Shown here one piece after another: positions 11,569 to 19,583 of a stretch of 24,302 nucleotides of DNA (positions are counted from its first letter, which is position 1; each line of letters opens with the position of its first letter). Below the pieces are notes generated by a model. That model made no database searches and had not been told where the DNA came from. It worked only from the letters and a program-made list of their open reading frames with translations. Source of the DNA: Silene noctiflora (Eukaryota; Streptophyta; Magnoliopsida; Caryophyllales; Caryophyllaceae); assembly GCA_009801015.1 (NCBI GenBank), contig VHZZ01000243.1:83994-108295 (forward strand), written 5' to 3'. A program made the position numbers and the translations under genes.

Positions 11569-12169
11569 GATAGTTAGTTACTTTATTTTTGAACTTATAT
11601 ATTTTGTTTTAAAAAGTATCTCAGTGTATACATATTGTATGTCTAAACTATATTGTACTCTTATGTACATATGCACTTATATAGTTGATTGTTAACTATT
11701 GTTTTTTTTTATATATTGTTAAAAAAATTGGTTGTGTTAAACGGATTGCGACCTTCATTTTTTGAATAAACTATTAATTTCGGCTATATATGATATGATA
11801 ACTTAAAAAAAAACGTATTTTTATCCCTTACGTAAAAAGAATTATGGTATCAAAATCGAGGCAAACCGAATATATATCTTCTAACTACGATAGGAATAAG
11901 TGTACTAGGGATATGTTATGAGTCACTCAACACATCAATCCTAACACGCTACTGTGTAACATGTACCGGTTACGTGGATTAAAGAGAGAGTCTTTGTGTG
12001 TATATATATACATACCTTCTATATAGAATATTTATTACACTCTACCTACATACCATGGGTATATCTATAACTTTATAGCTTAATGTTTTTTTGATTTCTT
12101 ATATGTCGATTTTTTACCTATAATAATTTAACTAACGCCTTAATAGCTTTCTCTTTTTCTCTAGAATCA
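11569..12169. other. AT-rich spacer after Rep/Helicase
   Basis: No gene seen. A short alternating TG/TA tract lies near 11996-12012. The stretch ends in a pyrimidine tract and CTAG (12161-12164) that resembles a splice acceptor just ahead of the ATG at 12170. Confidence 0.4.
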
Positions 12170-12343
12170 ATGGATACATCTCGCGTTTGTGTAAAAGTTA
12201 ATCTTAAAAGCGTGTTCAATAATGCTATTTTGAATAAGATCAAACTAGCACCTGCAGAATACGGAATACAACACGCTGTCACGCGACGAGCTAAAAGCTT
12301 AGGTTTCGATACATGGAGTTGGAAATCCTCCCAACTGTGTTAA
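12170..12343 (+). CDS. Small ORF inside the Helitron 3' part, unknown
   Basis: The ORF has 57 codons from ATG to TAA and starts five bases after an acceptor-like TTTTTCTCTAG. The peptide begins MDTSRVCVKVNLKSVF and is fairly basic. More open sequence follows in another frame, ending in YEPYYLKHNY then a polar HMLEQKYNQLKHQMDY helix-like stretch with a TAA at 12566-12568. The original gene may therefore have run 12170-12568 and since shifted frame. It has the Helitron's orientation and lies between the Rep/Helicase stop and the Helitron 3' end. I do not recognise it; it could be captured DNA or a lineage-specific Helitron gene. Confidence 0.35.
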   Translation: MDTSRVCVKVNLKSVFNNAILNKIKLAPAEYGIQHAVTRRAKSLGFDTWSWKSSQLC

Positions 12344-12751
12344 ATTTATTGGAAACTCTTCAAGACTTATTGGTCCGTCAGAGCAAAACTGCACTCGTAA
12401 AGCAACGAAATTTATTTGTGATATATATATAACATCGATGTTCTTGATTTCAACTTCTACGAGCCATATTATCTTAAACATAATTATCATATGTTAGAGC
12501 AAAAATACAATCAGCTGAAACATCAGATGGACTATGTAAGAGTCGAAGAAGTATCTACTTCAATGTAAGAGGTTACCGATTAGTGTACCTTACTAAAGAA
12601 CGTTGTTTAAATAGAAACATATATCTAATCAGAAAGTACATCGCCTATAATTTGTACATTACTAAGAGTGTTTGAATGAAACATACGTTTATTGTATATC
12701 ACGTCTTTAGATGTTTCTATCAAACCTCAGAACAAAATTCAACCGTATACC

Positions 12752-12776
12752 GCCGCGTGCGTGGCCTTCCAACTAG
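12752..12776 (+). other. Helitron 3' terminus: hairpin plus CTAG
   Basis: GCCGCG and CGTGGC (12752-12757 and 12760-12765) can pair, with one G-T wobble and a very short loop. CTTCCAA separates them from CTAG (12773-12776), and the next base is T. Position and order match a Helitron end (hairpin, about 7-12 nt, CTRR, host T). The hairpin is short and imperfect, so the call rests partly on its place downstream of the transposase. Confidence 0.55.
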
Positions 12777-12882
12777 TATATTGATAAAAAGAAAGGCGAG
12801 TAAGGGCTGTTACAATATAAAATAAATTCCCAAAATCCCAAACCAATAGAAAAATCAATCGACGGTAAGTGATAGCAGCAGC

Positions 12883-14015
12883 GGCTAAATTGACAGATTG
12901 GTAAATAAACTGCAAGGTTGTGGACAATTGGTAAAAAACTTCAAGTTTGGACAAATTGATAAAAAAAATGAGTAGTTGGACAAATACCCCAAAAAATTGA
13001 CTATTTAAGTGATTAAGTGAAATTTCTTTTCATTAATTAAAAGTAACTAAGGCCTCGTTTGGTTGCCATGCGGGAATTAGTTTCCCATGATTTTACAAAA
13101 CACAATAATTGACCAATTCATGTGAATTGCCCAAAACGCGTTTGGTTCACATCCTGGAATTGAATTAAGACAGGAGTTTCCAATTACCTAGGGAGGGCTA
13201 GGTAATTAAACTCCTCCATAACGGAGGAGTTGGAAATTCATGGGAAAAAGAAAATCCCACGATTTGGAGTAACCAAACATCTTTCATTTTTCCAAATCAT
13301 GGGATTTTTCAATTCACCCATTTTTATGGGGGCAACCAAGCGAGGTCTAAGTAAGTTAATAATATATTTTGTATAAAGTGTTATTTTAAAACCGACTACG
13401 ATAGATCCAGTGCAATGCATGCACGTTATATATAAATTTTTTTATTTTTTAGTGTGTTAGATTTTAAATTGACGCCTTAATATTTTTCATATTTCAATTT
13501 ATTGTAATTTGATTTAAAGAAAAAAAATCGGTTTGTAAGACTAGTCAAAAGATTTGAGTAATGTCATGAGGTGTCTTTTTTAAAGAAGATATTTTTTTAC
13601 TCAAAGCTAATAACTTCATTTTAAGATTTTCTTAATTTCTTTTATGATTTTTTTTGTCGCTAGCTAATATAACAATTTAAGTTTGTTGTGTACTGAATGT
13701 CTGAATTAGTATGTGTCAAATACCATTTTTAGTTTATAGTTTAACTAGTTTTATAGTAATAAAAATAAAAAGTGGTCCATATTAAATAAAAACGGTCATT
13801 TTTGTGTTATCGCACGCTCGCATGTACGATCGTCGTAGAGTAGAACATGCGATTAAGAGATCGGTTTATTTAAATACACACCAATTATTTGAATGGTTTC
13901 TTTTTTGGTGTATTTGTCCACTAATCTTGTTTTTTTTTACCAATTTGTCCAAAGTAAAATTTTTACCATTTTGTCCACACCCTTATAGTTTTTTTACCAA
14001 TTTGTCAATTTGGCG
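12883..14015. mobile_element. MULE-like element with long inverted repeats
   Basis: Left arm 12883-12996 and right arm 13901-14015 are inverted copies of each other. Both are built from repeated words such as GGACAAATTGGTAAA. Outer ends read GGCTAAATTGAC on the left and CGCCAAATTGAC on the reverse complement of the right. Exact 10-bp direct repeats TAGCAGCAGC flank the element (12873-12882 and 14016-14025). Long terminal repeats with a 9-11 bp duplication are the mark of Mutator-like elements. The interior has no transposase, so it is non-autonomous. It contains a nested MITE (13051-13347) and otherwise AT-rich sequence. It starts 106 bp downstream of the Helitron end. Confidence 0.75.
13051..13347. 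mobile_element. Tourist/PIF-Harbinger MITE
   Basis: The 297-bp element starts GGCCTCGTTTGGTTGCC and ends with its inverted partner, GGCAACCAAGCGAGGTC, with two mismatches between the arms. It is flanked by the 3-bp duplication TAA (13048-13050 and 13348-13350), the target site of PIF/Harbinger elements. Inside, CTCCTCC and GGAGGAG near 13211-13230 add further symmetry. It has no coding capacity. It lies within the interior of the larger MULE-like element, so it inserted after that element was in place or was carried by it. Confidence 0.88.
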
Positions 14016-14068
14016 TAGCAGCAGCAGGAGGGATTCTATTACTATCAGCTCTGAGTATGTATGATTTT

Positions 14069-14222
14069 GTAATTCGTGTAATTATGCTCAATTTTCGCTT
14101 TATTGTGTAATTCTGTAATTCGAGTATTTGTACGTGTAATTCGAGTAATTATGGTTAATTTCTGTTTTTTTTTTGTGTAATTCTGTTATTCGAGTATTGT
14201 TGTAATCATTGCGTAATTCGAA
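14069..14222. repeat. Degenerate GTAATTCGAGTA repeats
   Basis: The words GTAATTC and TTCGAGTA recur about eight times with variable spacing. They lie directly upstream of the gene X exon at 14240, probably in an intron. No inverted repeats or target duplication frame the block, so it looks like local slippage expansion. Confidence 0.6.
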
Positions 14223-14239
14223 TATACTTTTGCTTGTAG

Positions 14240-14820
14240 TATTGACCAGGTTGATTTTAAAAATCTGTCGTCGTCGGGGGAACTTGATTGTTTCATCTCA
14301 TTGATGTGTTCCGTGGAACCAATAATTGTATCCCCTTGCCTCAATCAGGATGTTATGTATGCTGAGTTTGTTCTCTCATATTACAAAGACACCACGGTTT
14401 CTCCTCCATCCTATCATTTCTCCTTTAATTCCAACTTTCTTCAAGAGTAAGGCTGCAATTTGCGGGAGCCATTGAGGCACTGGGTAATGTTGTTGTTGTA
14501 TTGAATAGGAAAACATTTTACTTTTTTTGTAAGTTGTTTTTCATTTCTAATCTGTTTAATTTTTTTTATTGAATTAGGGCAATGATTTTGAACTTTCTAG
14601 GAGCCGGTCAATGGCTCCGTTTCCACCTCGGGAAGGGAGATCCAAAGGCGGGACTCACTTGAATTTTTTTGCTCGTCCGAAAGGCTGTGAACAAGAATAT
14701 CTCTTTTATGGTGAGGTGCAGCACTGGCCCCAAGACCCTGAAGTTGAGTTTATCTACCCCTCTGCTCTAATTTATTTGGGTGCAGGCTGTCCTAATGACT
14801 CCTTTGAAAGTATATGTTAG
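14240..14820 (+). pseudogene. Gene X copy A, exon remnants of an unrecognised gene
   Basis: Three segments behave like exons because they recur at copy B with acceptors kept. Exon a starts after TTGTAG at 14240 and encodes VDFKNLSS and IVSPCLNQ, to about 14348. Exon b starts after AATTAG at 14578 and encodes GNDFELSRSRSMAPFPPREG, then GGTHLNFFARPKGCEQEYLF, to about 14747. Exon c starts after GTGCAG at 14786 and soon meets a stop (14818). The GT donor of exon a is lost here (CAGGAT versus CAGTAC in copy B). The MULE-like element at 12883-14015 lies just upstream and may have cut off the first exon. I do not recognise the family. Conservation of protein-like sequence in two copies argues that it was once a host gene. 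Confidence 0.45.
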
Positions 14821-14895
14821 TTAGGCTCGGTTAGAAATGTCTGACATGGTGTGTGTCCATACTGTCCACGGAGTAGACTAGACTCATACCATGTT

Positions 14896-15128
14896 GGCGG
14901 ATTAAACGCCAAGAAAGAAAATACAACCTCCGTTCAGTCCGTAACCTCATTAATCTTCAATTAACGGATGAACACAATGTGTATCAGAGTTTTTAGGTTC
15001 CTTCAATTAATTCTGGTAAGTTTTCCAAAACTTCAATTTTTCTACCATTCTTCTCTTTAGTCTGTATATTTCAATCATTAATGTAAGGTAATTAAGCTGT
15101 GTGAATTATTAATTGGGCATATATTCTT
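14896..15128 (+). repeat. Duplicated upstream region shared by K1 and K2
   Basis: This stretch aligns with 17905-18172 upstream of K2. Shared blocks include TTTCTACCATTCTTCT, GGTAATTAAGCTGTGT and GAATTATTAATTGGGCATAT, in the same order. It probably contains the promoter or first untranslated exon of the pseudokinase genes and marks the duplication unit. A near-perfect 19-bp palindrome, ACTTGTGACGGTCACAAGT, lies at its end (15130-15148). Confidence 0.65.
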
Positions 15129-15503
15129 ACTTGTGACGGTCACAAGTTATGACTGCTGATTTAAATAATGTTAAAATAGGAAAGGGGGCTGTGACTTGTG
15201 AGACGGTTTTACTTAAACGGTCACTAGCAAGACTTGCTGTTGTTTGGTGCATGATGTAATTGATTATGATTGATACAAGTATGCAAAGTCCGCTCCTTTC
15301 ATTTGGAAGTTGTTTAAGTCTGATATTCATGTTGGATTTGGACTTCCATTAGTCGGATTTCATACGGTATGTAGTACCCTATACAATGATCTTTATTATT
15401 TGTCTTACAATTCATCGTTGATTCTAGTGAGTAAACATCCTTAATTGAGTCAGAAGTCAAGCTTACTTGGAATTATCCAAGTCAATAATCAATCATTTAT
15501 ACC

Positions 15504-15606
15504 TTGAAATTTAGTGTTTTCGAAGTTCTTTTTTCTATGAAATTGAGTGTGTTTTCAAAGTTCTTTTTTCTATGAAATTGAGTGTGTTTTCAATGATTGT
15601 GATGGA
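15504..15606 (+). repeat. Tandem copies of the K1 start region in its leader
   Basis: The first 35 bp of K1 coding sequence (ATGAAATTGAGTGTGTTTTC plus AAAGTTCTTTTTTCT) are repeated upstream of the real start. One degenerate copy is at about 15504-15536. A full copy starts at 15537 and a truncated one at 15572, in head-to-tail order. The genuine start is at 15661. Both upstream copies at 15537 and 15572 carry ATG and open short upstream reading frames that end before 15661 (12 and 22 codons). Confidence 0.85.
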
Positions 15607-15660
15607 ACGAGTATTAGTTAATCCATCTTGTTCTTCCTAAGTGACTATTACTATGAAAAT

Positions 15661-16752
15661 ATGAAATTGAGTGTGTTTTCAAAGTTTTTTTTTCTGTTGG
15701 GTCAAGATAAATGGGAGAGGAAGAACAGGAAGAAAGTCAAGGAAGTGCAGAAGACCAAATCAAAGGAAGCGTATTTCATCAAAAATGGTGGTATTTTGTT
15801 GGAAAAACAGATTGCTTTGAGCCAAGGAAAGGACATAGGAGCAGGACAGCTGAAAATTTTATCCGAGGATGAAATCAAGAAAGCTACGAACAACTATGAT
15901 CCTGATCTAATTTTTCGTAGTTACCGCGGTTCAAATCTCTACAAGGGCAGATTAAATGACGAGGAGGTAGCCATCAAAATCCCCCAAAAACCCGACTCAA
16001 ATCCCGAACTTATCAATAACTTCTTGACAGCTGCTGCCATGAAAACAGTTCTGTGTCATGACAATATGGCCCAGCTCTATGGCTGCTGTCTTGAGACCTG
16101 TGTCCCCATCACAGTGCATGAATATTACCCAAACAAAAACCTTCATAATCATCTACATGGAGATATGGCACTTCTGAAGCCTTTGACATGGACCAGCCGG
16201 CTAAGGGCAACAATTGATATTGCCTATGCACTTTCTTATATGCATAATGCCTTGTCAAAGCCAGTGGTTCATAGAGATGTCATGTCAAGTGCTGTAGTAG
16301 TCGACTCGTTGTTCTTTGTTAAACTAATCTACTTTGACCACTCAGTGGCCATTACCCCAGGGCAAAGGGATCGATGGCCTGTTCATGGGACTCCGGGATA
16401 CATTGACCCGGAATACATTGAAGCACAAGAAGTTACAGAAAAATGCGATGTCTACAGCTTTGGAGTTTTGATGTTGGAGTTATTAACTTCACGTGATCCC
16501 CTTGAAATGGCTCAATGTGGCACCAATTTGGTCGATGAGTTTGTATGTGAGGTGGAGAAAAATGGCTTTAAGGCGATGATCGACAGGATTCTCTTGGAAG
16601 AAGGTAATATGGATGAGATCCAAAGGTTTGTGCAACTTGCGTTGAAATGTGTGCCGAAGAAAGGGGAGGAACGGCCGAGTATGATCAACGTTGTGGAAGA
16701 GCTATGGGTGATGCAAAATGAGGTGAACTACAAAAGTGGAGGTAAAACCTAG
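15661..16752 (+). CDS. ZRK/ZED1-type receptor-like cytoplasmic pseudokinase (K1)
   Basis: The single-exon gene encodes 363 residues; the ATG at 15661 was chosen because K2 and K3 start at the same MKL, although an in-frame ATG lies 33 bp upstream. A basic N-terminus (WERKNRKKVK, residues 18-27) leads into [11 protein letters not shown] (39-49), a motif of the ZRK family, then FIKNGG-linked ATNNYD (75-80). The kinase fold follows: VAIK with Lys106, HRD at 204-206, GTPGYIDPEY at 243-252, DVYSFGVL at 263-270, RPSM at 338-341. Catalysis looks lost: the glycine loop reads RSYRGSNLYKG, the catalytic-loop Lys and Asn are Met208 and Ala211, and DFG is YFD (224-226). There is no signal peptide or membrane segment, so it should be cytoplasmic. 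Characterised ZRKs link modified kinases to the NLR ZAR1 in immunity; that role here is inference. The family call is strong, orthology to one ZRK is not claimed. Confidence 0.88.
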   Translation: MKLSVFSKFFFLLGQDKWERKNRKKVKEVQKTKSKEAYFIKNGGILLEKQIALSQGKDIGAGQLKILSEDEIKKATNNYDPDLIFRSYRGSNLYKGRLNDEEVAIKIPQKPDSNPELINNFLTAAAMKTVLCHDNMAQLYGCCLETCVPITVHEYYPNKNLHNHLHGDMALLKPLTWTSRLRATIDIAYALSYMHNALSKPVVHRDVMSSAVVVDSLFFVKLIYFDHSVAITPGQRDRWPVHGTPGYIDPEYIEAQEVTEKCDVYSFGVLMLELLTSRDPLEMAQCGTNLVDEFVCEVEKNGFKAMIDRILLEEGNMDEIQRFVQLALKCVPKKGEERPSMINVVEELWVMQNEVNYKSGGKT

Positions 16753-16804
16753 TACCTCTATTACCTATGTATATAAGATTAGATTATCACAAATTCTCAT
16801 CGAA

Positions 16805-16956
16805 GACGGACATTATCCGTTACAAGCTGAAGACGAATAGTGTCTCTCTCACAATATGCAAGTGGCACTATCCATGGGGTGTTCCATTTCTCCCCTACTT
16901 GCCTTGTTGTGAGAGGGACACTATCCGTCTTCAGCTTGTGACGGATAATGTCCGTC
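16805..16956. repeat. Long near-perfect hairpin MITE in the K1 3' region
   Basis: Two 50-bp arms (16805-16854 and 16907-16956) are inverted copies with only a few mismatches. They are rich in GACGGACATTATCCGT and CAAGCTGAAGACG words. A 52-bp loop holds a further GCAAGT/ACTTGC pairing. The hairpin starts 52 bp after the K1 stop codon, so it could be transcribed as part of the 3' UTR. It resembles a foldback MITE. I see no certain target duplication. Confidence 0.8.
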
Positions 16957-17528
16957 ACAAGCAAGACGCTTTGTTAGATTATTGAGGTAGGACTTTATCC
17001 GTGTATTGGACTGAGTTAGTCTTGTATTAGACGGTTTAACTCGTGACTTTATGAGGCTACAAATAAATCTACTCTGTACTTGTTAAACTCATTAATGTCC
17101 ATAACAAAAGAGTAGGACCACCTTTTTTGGCAACTGATGGGATAGTTATTGTCGTCATGTAATTTGTGATTACTTGTTTTCCTTAAAACGGACGTATCCG
17201 TTTTATTAAAACAGGTTAAATATAAGATAAATGTTATGGTTTTTTTTTTTATATATTTTGCTTTTGTTTTATTCATCCCATATAAGCATATTTAACCATT
17301 TTAAACTTCAGACGAATATGCTTTGTTTTAAATGAAAATTCGACAATCATTTATGCGCACTCTCATCTAAGCCATCCCGATTTTTTCCCCGGATTTGGGC
17401 CTCTAATTAAGCCCAAAAAGTCCATAAAGGCCTGGTGCCTAAATAAGGCCGAGCATTTTGCCCTCATTTTGGCCCGGCCCTGTCCAAATCTTGTCATTTT
17501 TTCAATGTTTTTTTCCTTAGTTTAAATA
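16957..17528. other. Spacer with GGCCC-rich repeat debris
   Basis: There is no gene. From about 17374 the sequence becomes rich in GGCCC/GGGCC words, which continue at 17642-17757. The right side ends GGTCACCTCTA, a form seen at the ends of some plant hAT elements. I could not find the matching left end or an 8-bp duplication, so I leave the class open. Confidence 0.4.
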
Positions 17529-17538
17529 AGCGCACTAT

Positions 17539-17630
17539 GTGGTGAATGAGAATCGAACATCTAACTTTTAATGTTAAATTACATATTTTCATTTCAACTT
17601 TTAACTGTGGGGAATTCTAATGTAACAAAA
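17539..17630. mobile_element. Short insertion flanked by an 11-bp direct repeat
   Basis: AAGCGCACTAT occurs at 17528-17538 and again at 17631-17641, bracketing 92 bp. The insert begins GTGGTGAATGAGAATCGAAC, whose reverse complement contains the B-box-like GTTCGATTCTC, and it ends in an A-rich AACAAAA. It splits the GGCCC-rich block into two halves. This fits a short retroposed, tRNA-related sequence, perhaps a truncated SINE. Confidence 0.5.
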
Positions 17631-17843
17631 AAGCGCACTATAGGACCGGGTTTGTGCTTACCAAATAAGCCCGGCCCAATCCAAGTATTTGGGCCACTTT
17701 TGACGCAGAAGCCCGCCCAAAATTGTCTCAATCCGGCCCATGGTCACCTCTAGTATAGTTGGACACTTGGACCCAACCCAAATTCGTCCCAATCGACCCA
17801 TTTACTCGGTCAGCCGGTCTACCTGTGGGCCCGTGGCTTCCTT

Positions 17844-17868
17844 AAAAAAAAAAAAAAAAAAAAAAAAA
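17844..17868. repeat. Poly(A) run of 25 bases
   Basis: The uninterrupted A run separates the GGCCC-rich repeat block from the duplicated K2 upstream region at 17905. It could be the tail of a retroposed sequence; no target duplication is evident. Confidence 0.9.
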
Positions 17869-17904
17869 CCTCGTAGACGAAAGAAGACATAAAACGCATA
17901 CCTT

Positions 17905-18172
17905 GGTGAATGATGACGGATTAAACACAATGTGATGTGAAAAGCTTGATGAATACAATGTGTAGCTGATATTTTAGGATTTCTTCAATTAATAATTCTG
18001 GTTAGTGGTAAGTATTCCAAATACTCAATCTTTCTACCATTCTTCTTTTGCAATCTTTATGTTTTTCAACCATTAATTTAAGGTAATTAAGCTGTGTTTA
18101 TTGTGTTGATTCCCGCAATCTCTGATAAACTGAATTATTAATTGGGCATATGTTCTTACTTGTTACGATCAA
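17905..18172 (+). repeat. Duplicated upstream region of K2
   Basis: This is the homologue of 14896-15128 and keeps the same order of shared blocks. It differs by small insertions. The palindrome found near K1 is degraded here (ACTTGTTACGATCAAAAGT). It marks the second duplication unit. Confidence 0.65.
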
Positions 18173-18299
18173 AAGTTAATATTAAGTTTACCTTTAATTA
18201 AAATACCCTTCATAAAAAATAAAAAAAAGGTAAATAAGTAATTGGGACGGCCGACGGGGGAGTATTAGTTAATCCATCTTGTTCTTTCTAAGTTAAAAA

Positions 18300-19583
18300 A
18301 TGAAATTGGATGTGTTTTCAAAGTTCTTTTTTCTGTTGAGTCAAGATAAATGGGAGAGGAAGAACAGGAAGAAAGTCACAGAAGTGCAGAAGACTGAATC
18401 AAAGGAAGAGTATTTCACCAAAAATGGCGGTATCTTGTGTAGACAGAGAAAAAGAAGAGATGCCTTGTTTTTGCAGTGAACAAAACAGATTACATGGAGA
18501 TCATTTTATGGTAGTTGGAAACCGACATAGCCCAAAAAAGATACAAATTAGATCCGCCCATAACTCCTACTTGACCCATTAACCTAACTTATCAAACCAC
18601 CTAATTGTAATTATAATACATTTAACTAATTTTGAATCAAACTATTCAACATCTTGTTGGAAAAGGAGATTGCTTTGAGCCAAGGTAAGGATATAGGAGC
18701 ATGACAGCTGAAAATTTTATCCGAGGATGAAGTCCAGAAAGCTACAAATAACTATGATCCTGATCTCATCATTGGTAGTTTTCGCGCTGCAAATATGAAC
18801 AAGGGCATATTAAATGACAAGGTGGTAGCTATCAAAACCCCTCAAAAACGCAACCCAGATCCTACACTTGTGGATCGATTTTTGACTTCTGTCGCCATAA
18901 GAACAGTTTTTTGTCATGACAATATGATTGGGATCTATGGTTGCTATCTCAAGACCCGTGTCCCAATGATGGTGTATGAATTCTACCCAAGCAAATCGCT
19001 TTATGAGTATTTACATGGGGACATGTCACTTCAGAAACCATTGACATGGACTAGCCGGTTAAGGGCAGCAACTGATATTGCCCATGCTCTTTCTTACATG
19101 CATAATGCCTTGTCAAAGCCAGTGTTCATAGAGATGTCATGGCATTTGGGATATTACTCAACTCATCGTTCCATGCAAAACTAGGCTTCTTTGGCCACTC
19201 GGTGGCTATATTACTCCTGGGAAGAAAGATCAAAGCTTTCCGGTTCATGGGACTCCAGGAATACCAAGATAGGAATACATAGAAACTCAAGAAGTCACAG
19301 AGAAATGCGATGTCTATAGCTTTGGTGTTTTGATGCTGGAGGGATCCCTTTGAAATGGCCCGATGTGGGAACAATTTGGTCGATGAAGTTGTTTCTGAGG
19401 TGGAAAGAATTGGTGTTAAGGCGTTGATCGAATTGTTTCTTATGAACGAAGGTAACATGGACGAGATCCAATGGTTAGCCGGACTTGCTTTGAAGTGTGT
19501 GGCAAAAAAGGAGAGAAACGGCAGAGTATGAGCTATGGTTGATACAAGAACAGGTGAACAAAAGAAGGGAAAGTAAAGCCTAA
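18300..19583 (+). pseudogene. ZRK-type pseudokinase copy K2, inactivated
   Basis: It is homologous over its whole length to K1 and K3, from the MKL start (18300) to a TAA at 19581-19583. It is broken by a 212-bp insertion (18439-18650) after the FTKNGGIL motif, and by TGA at 18702 where K1 and K3 read GGA or GGG. A lost base near 19123 comes just before the HRD motif. Two extra bases lie near 19210, and a 14-bp deletion near 19341 follows the [10 protein letters not shown] motif. A further deletion lies near 19530. The open stretch 18795-19184 is only the middle of the kinase fold. The order of events is unknown, but the insertion alone would end the protein early. Sequence outside the lesions is still close to K1 and K3, so inactivation seems fairly recent. 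Confidence 0.92.
18439..18650. mobile_element. 212-bp insertion in K2 with 7-bp target duplication
   Basis: ATCTTGT at 18432-18438 is repeated at 18651-18657. Removing the insert and one repeat restores colinearity with K1 and K3. The insert begins GTAGACAGAG and ends TATTCAAC. I see no inverted repeats, A-tail or coding sequence. The class is unknown. Confidence 0.75.

Larger units (their letters stand above)
2141..12776 (+). mobile_element. Degenerate Helitron carrying RPA-like and Rep/Helicase genes
   Basis: Two genes typical of autonomous plant Helitrons lie in the same orientation: an RPA70-like gene (2241-4468) and a Rep/Helicase gene (7101-11568). Helitrons begin with TC, end with a hairpin followed by CTRR, and insert between A and T without target duplication. 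At the 3' side a GC-rich imperfect hairpin is followed by CTAG at 12773-12776, with T next to it. At the 5' side the best candidate is A followed by TCTAAGGGCTG at 2141. A second candidate is A followed by TCCCGACCC at 2197. The 3' end is more secure than the 5' end. Stops and frameshifts in both genes show the copy can no longer move by itself. A TIR transposon (5478-6487) was inserted later between the two genes. Confidence 0.6.

Noticed and set aside
13404..13430. GTGCAATGCATGCAC hairpin near an AT-rich tail as a Helitron 3' end
   Set aside because: No CTRR follows at the right distance, and the site lies inside the MULE-like element. The hairpin-CTAG at 12752-12776 fits better.
14240..14820. 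NAC-domain transcription factor for gene X
   Set aside because: Words such as NDFEL first suggested NAC, but the characteristic NAC subdomain motifs are absent, so no family is assigned.
15130..15240. A separate MITE with GTGACGGTCAC ends upstream of K1
   Set aside because: The left part is also present, in decayed form, upstream of K2, so it belongs to the duplicated leader and not to an insertion specific to K1.
17374..17757. GGCCC-rich block as a complete hAT element
   Set aside because: The right side ends GGTCACCTCTA, but no matching left terminal repeat or 8-bp duplication could be found.
18795..19184. A standalone 129-residue kinase-like protein
   Set aside because: It is the open middle of the K2 pseudogene, bounded by a stop, an insertion and a frameshift.
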